Assembly (NCBI GenBank): GCA_017458005.1
Contig: JAFTGH010000064.1
Coordinates: 1 to 47,583, forward strand
DNA length: 47,583 nucleotides
Origin: Prevotella sp.
GTDB taxonomy: Bacteria; Bacteroidota; Bacteroidia; Bacteroidales; Bacteroidaceae
Direction: 5' to 3'
The translations under genes and the position numbers were made by a program. Below the pieces are notes generated by a model that had not been told where the DNA came from, did no database searches, and saw nothing but the letters and a program-made list of their open reading frames with translations. Below are positions 40,916 to 47,583 of the stretch, piece by piece. Numbering within the stretch: the stretch's first letter is position 1; each line of letters begins with the position of its first letter.

Positions 40916-43906
40916 AACGACTCCGTGTTGCTTCTTGCCATCCATCATAATCTTCAAGGGACGGTCGAAACGGACATGACGGACAAACGCTGTCTCCTCG
41001 ACGGCGGGCATGCTGTCGAGTATCTCCCTTTGTAGGATACCATCGCCCGTATAGGTATTGATGGTGAAGTAGCCCACACCGAACGATGTCAGGTTCTGGA
41101 AGAAGTGCGTACCCTGAGAGGGGTCGACATGGTAGTTCTTCAGTCCTGCCTCCACGATGACTCGGGCTGCGGATATGTGAGGCCATTTCACGGGGATGCC
41201 CAGCCAATAGTCACTGCTGCCCCATCGTCCAGGACCTATCAGCACGTAGTTCTTGTCCGCATCAAGGAACTTACGGTTGATCTGCTCTATCTCATCGGCA
41301 ATCTGCGGGTTGTTTGCCGCCGTGAAGTCATCGTCTGTCTTGACATAGACCACATCGACGACATCCTCTGAGATACCGTGTCCCAGAGAGTTATGGGAGC
41401 GCAACAGACACTGTTCGTCCGGGATGGCGGCAAGGTCCTCATCCAGCACCTGCTTGGAGTCGACGATAGGACGGATTTGCAGCAGATAGAAATCACCTGT
41501 TGTCCCTTGTGAGTCACTCGTCAGATTACAAGCAAACTCGATCTCCACAGGACGACGCATCTCCTCCGAGCCATATTTCTGTGCCATCTGCAGAATCTCG
41601 GGCAAAGGGAAGATGCCGTGCTGTAGCACACCACAGAAGGAGATCACCTTACGTCCTCCCTCATAGATGCCGTCACGGATAATCTGGTCTGAGGGGTCGT
41701 AGGTGGAGGCGATACCATTCAGGGAGCCATCCTTGTCCGCCTCCTTCACACGCAGGTTCTTGATATTGAAACCGTCATCCACCTTGAAGTCATCACCTAC
41801 ATGCGACATATCCAAGGCATAGAAACGGGTCTGCGTCTCTTTCAACGCCGTCTCCATCTCGGAGGTCTGCAACACCTGAGTCGGGTGATAGGGCGACACT
41901 CGCAAGGTCTGTCCGCCATCCACGATATATTTTCCCAAACCCAGAGCGAGGGAGGCGATACCCTCCTCTGCCGTCTCGTCGCCGATGGGGTAATAGTTGA
42001 GGGAGCGCAACACGCCACTGAACGTCGGGTAGTAATGGTCCCCGTACTGGCGACCCACCACCTCCTGCAGGATGACCGCCATCTTCTCTTGGTCGATGAC
42101 GTTAGAGGTCGCTGTCATATATGCCTTCGAATCCTTGTAGTAGACAGAGGCATAGACACCTTTGATAGCACAGGCGAGCATGCGCAGCATCTCGTATTTA
42201 TCCTCCAGATAGGGTATCATATAGGTGCTGTAGATTCCTGCGAACGGCTGGTAATGGCTATCCTCCAACAAAGAACTGGAACGCACGGCAATCGGTGACT
42301 TCACCGCATCAAAGAAGGTGAAGAAGTCGGCTATCAGGGAATCGGGCAACTGCGCTTTCAAGAAGTGGTGCAGGATATCCTCGTCGGAGGCATCGCTCAA
42401 GGCAATCCCCCAGAGGTTGTTGTTGTCCATGAACTCATCGAAGAAATCGGTACAGAGTACGACGGTCTTCGGTATCGACACGGTGGCATTCTCAAACTTA
42501 TTCAACTCCACATGCCGCTTGATGATATTGTCCAGGAAGGCAAGACCACGCCCTTTTCCTCCCAGCGAGCCCTCACCGATACGGGCGAAATGGGCATAGC
42601 GGTCGAACTTCAGACGGTCGAAGACGGCAACGACACCGATATTCTTCATCCGACGATACTGCACGATGGCATCGAAGATAATCTGGCGATGGGCATCCAC
42701 ATCCTGCAACTTATGCCATGTCACCGTCTTCAGGAAAGCGGAGACGGGGAAGATAGCACGGGCGCAGAGCCATCGGCTCATGTGGTTACGGGAGATATGG
42801 TAAAGCATGGAGTCATTGGGAATCTTGAAGATATTATCCTGCAACTCCTTCAGCGTAGAGACACGGGCAACCTCCTCCTTGGTCACTGGGTCACGGAAGA
42901 TGAAGTCGCCAAACCCCATGTGCTCCTCGATGACATGACGCAGGTCGACATTCATCTTCTTGGAGTTCTTGTCGATGAAGTCGAAACCCTCCGCCTCCGC
43001 CTTCTCCTTATTCTGTATCTCACTGCTCTGGAGAATCAAAGGCACATACTCGTCACGGCGGCGAATCTCCCGCAACAGTTTCAGACCTGCCTCCGCATCA
43101 CCCTCCTCCACATGGGAGAGCCTGCCTGCGGTCGTCTTGATGGGGAAACGGGTATCGCTGATAACACCCAACACGTTATCATGGTACTTGTCGTACCACT
43201 CCATCGCCTCCTCGTAATTGGTGGCGAGGACAACCTTTGGGCGACCTCTCTTTCGCTGGGCGGCGGCATGGGGATTCAACGCCTCTGTCGAGAAGTTCTT
43301 CGACTGGGCAAGGATATAGTTATAGAGGTTAGGCAATACGGAGGAGTAGAAACGGATATTATCCTCCACCAGCATGATCATCTGCACACCAGCCTCCTTG
43401 ATATCATGCTCAATGTTCATCCTGTCCTCAATCAGTTTGATAATCGACAGGATGAGGTTGGTGTTGCCGAGCCAACAGAACACATAGTCGAAGATGGACA
43501 TGTCCTCGTTCTCGATACGCTTGGTAATACCATGGGAGAAGGGGGTCAGCACGACACAGGGAATCTGGGGAGCCGACTGCTTGACATCACGCGCCACGGC
43601 AAAGGCGTCATTGTCGGCATTACCCGGCATACAGATAATCAAGTCGATATCGGTGGTCCTCAGCACCTCCTCCGCCTCCGCTGTCGTCGACACCTGTGTG
43701 AAGGTGGGCGGATAGCGCAGTCCCAGTTCCATATACTCGTCAAACAGTTTCTCGTCGATACGTCCGTCGTCCTCCAGCATGAACGCATCATAGGGATTGG
43801 CGACAATCAAGATGTTGAAGATACGGCGCGTCATCAAGTTGACGAACGACACATCTTTCAGGTAAAATTGATTCCACTCGTTGGGTATTTTATTCGTCTC
43901 GCTCAT
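40895..43906 (-). CDS. Double receiver-like domain protein with PEP-synthase-type ATP-grasp domain
   Basis: A 1003-residue cytosolic protein. Residues about 28-160 form a receiver-like fold with no phosphoacceptor Asp (LIICMPGNAD) and no Lys. Residues about 175-330 form a second receiver with the acidic pair (VEDN, E181/D182), acceptor D251 (GVISDTRFP), S294/S295 (LILQSSE) and K313 (FIDKNS). Residues about 440-850 match the PEP/pyruvate-binding ATP-grasp domain of PEP synthase and PPDK: GEGSLGGKGRGLAFLDN, SPIAVRSSSLLEDS and FYLLQIRPIVD. The His-carrying swivel domain and the PEP-binding barrel are absent, so it is not a complete PEP synthase. A C-terminal region (about 880-1003) of unknown type has IGPGRWGSSDYWLGIPV. 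The substrate to be phosphorylated is unknown. It is a single-gene unit with its own promoter. Confidence 0.82.
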   Translation of the reverse strand: MSETNKIPNEWNQFYLKDVSFVNLMTRRIFNILIVANPYDAFMLEDDGRIDEKLFDEYMELGLRYPPTFTQVSTTAEAEEVLRTTDIDLIICMPGNADNDAFAVARDVKQSAPQIPCVVLTPFSHGITKRIENEDMSIFDYVFCWLGNTNLILSIIKLIEDRMNIEHDIKEAGVQMIMLVEDNIRFYSSVLPNLYNYILAQSKNFSTEALNPHAAAQRKRGRPKVVLATNYEEAMEWYDKYHDNVLGVISDTRFPIKTTAGRLSHVEEGDAEAGLKLLREIRRRDEYVPLILQSSEIQNKEKAEAEGFDFIDKNSKKMNVDLRHVIEEHMGFGDFIFRDPVTKEEVARVSTLKELQDNIFKIPNDSMLYHISRNHMSRWLCARAIFPVSAFLKTVTWHKLQDVDAHRQIIFDAIVQYRRMKNIGVVAVFDRLKFDRYAHFARIGEGSLGGKGRGLAFLDNIIKRHVELNKFENATVSIPKTVVLCTDFFDEFMDNNNLWGIALSDASDEDILHHFLKAQLPDSLIADFFTFFDAVKSPIAVRSSSLLEDSHYQPFAGIYSTYMIPYLEDKYEMLRMLACAIKGVYASVYYKDSKAYMTATSNVIDQEKMAVILQEVVGRQYGDHYYPTFSGVLRSLNYYPIGDETAEEGIASLALGLGKYIVDGGQTLRVSPYHPTQVLQTSEMETALKETQTRFYALDMSHVGDDFKVDDGFNIKNLRVKEADKDGSLNGIASTYDPSDQIIRDGIYEGGRKVISFCGVLQHGIFPLPEILQMAQKYGSEEMRRPVEIEFACNLTSDSQGTTGDFYLLQIRPIVDSKQVLDEDLAAIPDEQCLLRSHNSLGHGISEDVVDVVYVKTDDDFTAANNPQIADEIEQINRKFLDADKNYVLIGPGRWGSSDYWLGIPVKWPHISAARVIVEAGLKNYHVDPSQGTHFFQNLTSFGVGYFTINTYTGDGILQREILDSMPAVEETAFVRHVRFDRPLKIMMDGKKQHGVVLLPSEA

Positions 43907-43927
43907 AAATTGTTATTGATTCTGTTG

Positions 43928-43987
43928 CAAAGTTATCACTTTTTTTCGCATTATCGCTCTCCATTTCATATTTTCTTTGTAATTTTG
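43928..43987. promoter_or_regulatory. Divergent promoters for the receiver/ATP-grasp and SLC13 genes
   Basis: TAACTTTG on the minus strand (43928-43935) is 22 bases before ATG 43906, and TAATTTTG on the plus strand (43980-43987) is 44 bases before ATG 44032. The -33 boxes are weak for both. Confidence 0.55.
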
Positions 43988-44031
43988 CACCTGTTTTAGA
44001 GAATTCGTTTCTAATTAATCATTTATAAACA

Positions 44032-45537
44032 ATGTTTCATATTTACAAAGGCTATGAACTTGTGGAGGCTTACCACAAGATGCGATTCGCCAGAAGGTTT
44101 CATCCCAGTGAGGGATTCAAGAAGACCACGCAGGCGCTCATCGTACTCATCGTGACATTATTCCTATGGAATATCCCGTCGTCATGGTTTGGCATCGACG
44201 GACTGACAGTGGTACAACAACGTATCATCGCAATCTTCGCATTTGCCACGCTGATGTGGATCCTGGAGGTGGTATCGTCATGGGCTACCTCTGTCGCCAT
44301 TATCGGACTGATGCTGCTCTTCGCCTCGGATAGCGGTATCAAATGGATGTGCGACCCTGAGCAGGTGGGCACACTACTCTCCTACAAATCGGTGATGGCA
44401 ACCTTTGCCGATCCTGTCATCATGCTATTCATCGGTGGCTTCATCCTCGCCATCGCCGCGACGAAGACAGGACTGGACGCCCAACTTGCCAAGGTATTGC
44501 TCAAGCCCTTCGGCAACAAGAGCGAGAACGTACTGTTAGGCTTTATCCTCATCACAGGACTGTTCTCGATGTTCGTGTCGAACACGGCGACAGCGGCTAT
44601 GATGCTGACTTTCCTCACTCCTGTGTTCCGTCAGTTGCCCCCAGAGGGCAAGGGACGTATCGCCATGGCACTGTCCATTCCCGTGGCTGCAAACCTGGGC
44701 GGTATGGGTACACCTATCGGTACTCCTCCTAACACCATCGCCCTGAAATACCTCAACGACCCCGAGGGTCTGAACATGGGACTGGGCTTCGGTGAGTGGA
44801 TGATGTTCATGACACCGTTGGTACTGGTTCTGCTGTTGCTCGGCTGGTATCTGCTGAAGACCCTCTTCCCCTTCAGCCAGAAAACAGTGGAACTGGAGAT
44901 TGAGGGCGAGATGAAGAAAGACAAGCATACCTATATCGTCATCGTGACCTTCTTCTTGACGGTGGCTCTGTGGCTGCTCGACACCGTGACAGGCATCAAC
45001 TCGTACACCGTCGCACTGATCCCGTTTGTCATTTTTGCCCTAACAGGTGTGATTACCAAACGTGACTTGGAGCAGATCAACTGGAGCGTCATCTGGATGG
45101 TGGCTGGCGGCTTCGCCCTCGGCTACGGTCTCAACGCCTCTGGTCTTGCAGCCAATGCGGTGAAGAGTATTCCCTTTGGCGAGTTCTCCCCATTGCTCAT
45201 CCTGATTCTCTCTGGACTTATCTGCTATGTCCTGTCGAACTTCATCAGCAACTCCGCTACTGCGGCACTGCTGATGCCTATCCTCGCAGTGGTTTGCGCC
45301 GCTATGGGCGACAAGTTGGATGCTATCGGTGGTACCTCTACCGTCCTGATTGGTGTCGCTATTGCCGCATCAAGCGCCATGGTATTGCCCATCTCCACCC
45401 CGCCGAACGCCCTTGCCTATGCCACTAATCTGGTACAGCAGAAGGACATGTCGAAGATCGGACTCATCATGGGTATCATCAGCATGGTACTGGGTTACAT
45501 ACTGCTCTATATCATGGGTTCCTTACACGTTTTGTAA
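44032..45537 (+). CDS. SLC13/DASS-family sodium:anion (dicarboxylate) symporter
   Basis: Inner-membrane transporter of the divalent anion:sodium symporter family, likely for C4-dicarboxylates such as succinate, or for sulfate. About eleven hydrophobic segments are present. The two inverted-repeat signatures are clear: FVSNTATAAMMLTFL with GMGTPIGTPPNTIAL in the first half, and NFISNSATAALLMPIL with LPISTPPNALAYATN in the second half. These SNT/SNS and TPPN motifs bind sodium and the anion's carboxylates. The length of 501 residues is normal. It stands alone, 130 bases upstream of gdhA in the same direction, and gdhA has its own promoter. Substrate choice cannot be read from the sequence. Confidence 0.92.
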   Translation: MFHIYKGYELVEAYHKMRFARRFHPSEGFKKTTQALIVLIVTLFLWNIPSSWFGIDGLTVVQQRIIAIFAFATLMWILEVVSSWATSVAIIGLMLLFASDSGIKWMCDPEQVGTLLSYKSVMATFADPVIMLFIGGFILAIAATKTGLDAQLAKVLLKPFGNKSENVLLGFILITGLFSMFVSNTATAAMMLTFLTPVFRQLPPEGKGRIAMALSIPVAANLGGMGTPIGTPPNTIALKYLNDPEGLNMGLGFGEWMMFMTPLVLVLLLLGWYLLKTLFPFSQKTVELEIEGEMKKDKHTYIVIVTFFLTVALWLLDTVTGINSYTVALIPFVIFALTGVITKRDLEQINWSVIWMVAGGFALGYGLNASGLAANAVKSIPFGEFSPLLILILSGLICYVLSNFISNSATAALLMPILAVVCAAMGDKLDAIGGTSTVLIGVAIAASSAMVLPISTPPNALAYATNLVQQKDMSKIGLIMGIISMVLGYILLYIMGSLHVL

Positions 45538-45588
45538 CGTCAAAACTAACAATTTGTAAACTTTACATAAATTTTTTAGGGGATTTTC

Positions 45589-45619
45589 TTGGTTGTTTCA
45601 AGAAAATTCCCTATTTTTG
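45589..45619 (+). promoter_or_regulatory. gdhA promoter
   Basis: TTG (45589-45591), a 20-base spacer and TATTTTTG (45612-45619) lie 48 bases before ATG 45668. Confidence 0.7.
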
Positions 45620-45667
45620 CATTACCAAAATAACAAAATGTCAGTTTAACAATAAAATCTTAAAACT

Positions 45668-47005
45668 ATGAACGTTGAGAAAATCATGCAGGACCTGGAG
45701 AAGAAACACCCAGGTGAAGTGGAGTACTTACAAGCAGTTCGCGAAGTATTGGAATCCATCAAGGATGTGTACAACGAGCACCCAGAGTTTGAGAAAGCGA
45801 AGATCGTGGAGCGCATCGTCGAGCCGGAGCGCATCATCACCTTCCGTGTGCCTTGGGTAGACGACAAAGGCGAGGTGCAGGTGAATATCGGCTACCGTGT
45901 GCAGTTCAACAGCGCCATCGGTCCCTATAAGGGAGGTCTGCGCTTCCATGCCTCTGTGAATCTGAGTATCCTGAAGTTCCTCGGTTTCGAGCAGACCTTC
46001 AAGAACGCCCTCACCACCCTGCCGATGGGCGGTGGAAAAGGCGGTAGCGACTTCTCGCCCCGTGGCAAGAGCGATGCGGAGATCATGCGTTTCTGCCAGG
46101 CGTTCATGTGTGAGTTATATAAGGTGATAGGTCCTGATGTCGACGTTCCTGCTGGTGACATCGGTGTCGGCGGTCGTGAGATTGGCTACCTCTTCGGGAT
46201 GTACAAGAAACTGACCAGTCAGTTCCATGGTGCCACCCTGACGGGTAAGGGTCTGGAATGGGGCGGCTCTATCCTGCGTCCAGAGGCTACTGGCTATGGC
46301 GCCCTCTATTTCGTCCACCAGATGCTCGACACACACGGACTCGACATCAAGGGTAAGACCATCGCCCTCTCTGGCTTCGGCAATGTGGCATGGGGTGCCG
46401 CCAAGAAGGCTACCGAGTTGGGAGCGAAGGTCATCACCATCAGTGGTCCTGACGGCTATATCTACGACCCCGCAGGTCTCGACGACGAGAAGATTGAGTA
46501 TCTACTGGAGTTGCGTGCCTCTGGCAATGATGTCTGCGCACCATACGCCGAGGAGTTCGACGGAGCCCAGTTCTTCGAGGGCAAGAAGCCTTGGGAGCAG
46601 AAAGCGGATATCTACCTGCCTTGTGCTACGCAGAATGAACTCAATGGCGAGGATGCTGATAAGATTCTTGCCCATAAGCCATTATGCGTCGCTGAGGTCA
46701 GCAACATGGGATGCACTGCCGAGGCTGTCAACAAGTTCATTGCCGCAGGACAACTGTTTGCCCCAGGCAAGGCTGTCAACGCAGGCGGTGTGGCAACATC
46801 AGGCTTGGAGATGACGCAGAACTCCATGCGCATCGCATGGACTGGCGAGGAGGTCGACCAGAAACTGCATCATATCATGTCAGGCATCCATGAGCAGTGC
46901 GTGAAGTACGGCAAGCAGGGCGACTACATCAACTACGTGAAAGGTGCCAACGTGGCAGGCTTCATGAAGGTGGCAAAGGCTATGCTCGCACAAGGTATCG
47001 TGTGA
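45668..47005 (+). CDS. gdhA: NADP-type glutamate dehydrogenase
   Basis: Hexameric glutamate dehydrogenase that assimilates ammonia: 2-oxoglutarate + NH4+ + NAD(P)H to glutamate. Motifs are strong: YRVQFNSAIGPYKGGLRFH, the active-site stretch TLPMGGGKGGSDF with catalytic K124, DVDVPAGDIGVGGREIGYL, the nucleotide-binding fold ALSGFGNVAWGAAKKATELG and the C-terminal NAGGVATSGLEMTQNSMRIA. The length of 445 residues and the sequence fit the class of small (about 450-residue) enzymes, normally NADP-dependent. It has its own promoter and a terminator hairpin downstream. Confidence 0.97.
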   Translation: MNVEKIMQDLEKKHPGEVEYLQAVREVLESIKDVYNEHPEFEKAKIVERIVEPERIITFRVPWVDDKGEVQVNIGYRVQFNSAIGPYKGGLRFHASVNLSILKFLGFEQTFKNALTTLPMGGGKGGSDFSPRGKSDAEIMRFCQAFMCELYKVIGPDVDVPAGDIGVGGREIGYLFGMYKKLTSQFHGATLTGKGLEWGGSILRPEATGYGALYFVHQMLDTHGLDIKGKTIALSGFGNVAWGAAKKATELGAKVITISGPDGYIYDPAGLDDEKIEYLLELRASGNDVCAPYAEEFDGAQFFEGKKPWEQKADIYLPCATQNELNGEDADKILAHKPLCVAEVSNMGCTAEAVNKFIAAGQLFAPGKAVNAGGVATSGLEMTQNSMRIAWTGEEVDQKLHHIMSGIHEQCVKYGKQGDYINYVKGANVAGFMKVAKAMLAQGIV

Positions 47006-47035
47006 TACACCTTATTATATATTGATCAAAGAATA

Positions 47036-47072
47036 AAGGCCCTGCCAAGCACGATGCTCAGCAGGGCTTTTT
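47036..47072 (+). terminator. gdhA terminator
   Basis: GCCCTGC (47039-47045) pairs with GCAGGGC (47061-47067). An inner AGC/GCT pair (47048-47050, 47056-47058) extends the fold, and the hairpin is followed by TTTTT. It sits 31 bases after the gdhA stop. Confidence 0.88.
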
Positions 47073-47075
47073 CAG

Positions 47076-47226
47076 TTATGCCATACACGAGGGCACACCC
47101 AGTGTGGTGGCGATGGCGAACTTCTGACGGATGGTGCCGTCGGCACGGCGGGTCTGACCAGTTTCACCTTCTGTCCCATCTCGAAGGCATGTTCTTGTTT
47201 TTCATCTTAATAAATTTCTGACTCAT
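47076..47226 (-). pseudogene. Possible remnant of an HU-related DNA-binding protein gene
   Basis: From ATG 47226 the minus strand encodes MSQKFIKMKNKN, similar to the start of HU-related histone-like proteins of Bacteroidota. After a change of frame it gives AFEMGQKVKL, similar to the F-x-LGQKVKLDG segment near the middle of the same family. The bases between these parts in a normal gene (about 60-70 codons) are missing, and a third frame ends at 47076. A weak promoter box (TACCTTCG, minus, 47307-47314) and a normal-looking leader precede it. It could be a deletion remnant; the match is short and by eye only. Confidence 0.35.
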
Positions 47227-47421
47227 AGTTTTTGTGTGTTTTTAAAAGGGTTAATGAAAATTGATTGTGTGTCTTTCATTTGTCGCGCAACTTCTGATTG
47301 ACGGTGCGAAGGTACAACATTTAACACGCCATGTCAATAGTTTTGCGGAAAATTCGCGTAAAAATATGTTAAAGAACTGCCAAAATACTGTAAAAATACG
47401 TTAATTTCTTTTGGGTTTTTT
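47227..47421. other. AT-rich right-end intergenic region
   Basis: Apart from the weak minus-strand promoter box at 47307-47314 I see no gene or clear signal here. It leads into the palindromic repeats at 47422. Confidence 0.3.
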
Positions 47422-47504
47422 ACTCCGATATCTGGAGTCCTTGACTCCGATGCCTCCAGTGCTCGACTCCGCTATCTGGCGCAGGGTGCTCCAGATATTG
47501 GAGT
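47422..47504. repeat. Tandem near-palindromic repeats
   Basis: Three units of 22, 22 and 23 bases begin at 47422, 47444 and 47466, each starting ACTCCG. The first reads ACTCCGATATCTGGAG in its core, which is nearly its own reverse complement. An inverted copy, CTCCAGATATTGGAGT, closes the block at 47489-47504. The array lies in non-coding sequence near the window edge. Confidence 0.65.
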
Positions 47505-47583
47505 ACCCTATTAGAGGCTATTCGAAGAGAGGTATCGCAATAAGTCCGATAGCGTAGCATTACATTACAGATTACAGTTTCCC

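Noticed and set aside
40895-43906. Complete phosphoenolpyruvate synthase
   Set aside because: The nucleotide-binding half is present but the phosphohistidine swivel domain and PEP barrel are missing, and the N-terminus is two receivers.
42365-43999. 544-codon plus-strand ORF antisense to the receiver/ATP-grasp gene
   Set aside because: It is a shadow of a gene with clear domain motifs on the minus strand, has no recognisable motif and no promoter or start signal.
47422-47504. CRISPR array
   Set aside because: Units are contiguous without unique spacers, are degenerate and self-complementary, and no cas genes are present.

Overview
The window looks like chromosome of a gut or rumen Prevotellaceae bacterium (phylum Bacteroidota). 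The support is: SusC/SusD pairs, many promoter elements of the Bacteroidota type (-7 box TAnnTTTG, often with a TTTG or TTG about 20 bases upstream), Por/T9SS-type C-terminal tails, BACON-type lipoproteins, DUF3822, and heptanucleotide repeats. No tool was run. All family names come from reading motifs in the translated sequence.

Left part (317-16676): a complete polysaccharide utilisation locus that probably targets beta-1,3-glucan (laminarin or mixed-linkage glucan). On the minus strand, in transcription order, it has a SusC porin, a SusD lipoprotein, a two-module surface glycan-binding lipoprotein, a BACON-GH16 lipoprotein, a small T9SS-tailed binding protein, a large GH16 enzyme with three extra modules, and a GH128 enzyme. 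A divergent gene encodes a membrane-spanning Y_Y_Y/LuxR-HTH regulator. A nearly identical 35-base element lies upstream of and overlaps the -33 box of both susC and the internal T9SS-protein gene, so it is a strong candidate for the regulator's binding site.

16726-26044: aquaporin; GH43 enzyme next to a thioredoxin/feruloyl-esterase-like fusion and a YpfJ-type metallopeptidase; Sfp-type transferase; RmuC; RecD-like helicase; then, divergently, a 38-residue membrane peptide, DUF3822 and RsmD.

26177-33055: an accessory stretch with a DUF4143-type ATPase, a TPR/HTH membrane regulator, a lipoprotein, a repeat-rich intergenic region and a tripartite HipB-HipS-HipT toxin-antitoxin operon.

33056-47005: a minus-strand operon of two related sensor proteins (one a degenerate kinase), dnaG and cardiolipin synthase; a YqiA-like esterase fused to a HAD-like domain that has lost its catalytic aspartates; a convergent double-receiver/PEP-synthase-like protein; an SLC13 transporter; and gdhA. 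The right end holds a terminator, a possible HU-family remnant and palindromic tandem repeats.

The best candidates for undescribed biology are the shared promoter element of the locus, the double-receiver ATP-grasp protein, the pseudo-HAD esterase fusion, the pseudokinase/kinase sensor pair, the zinc-finger HipBST variant, and the possible slippage site at the start of susC.
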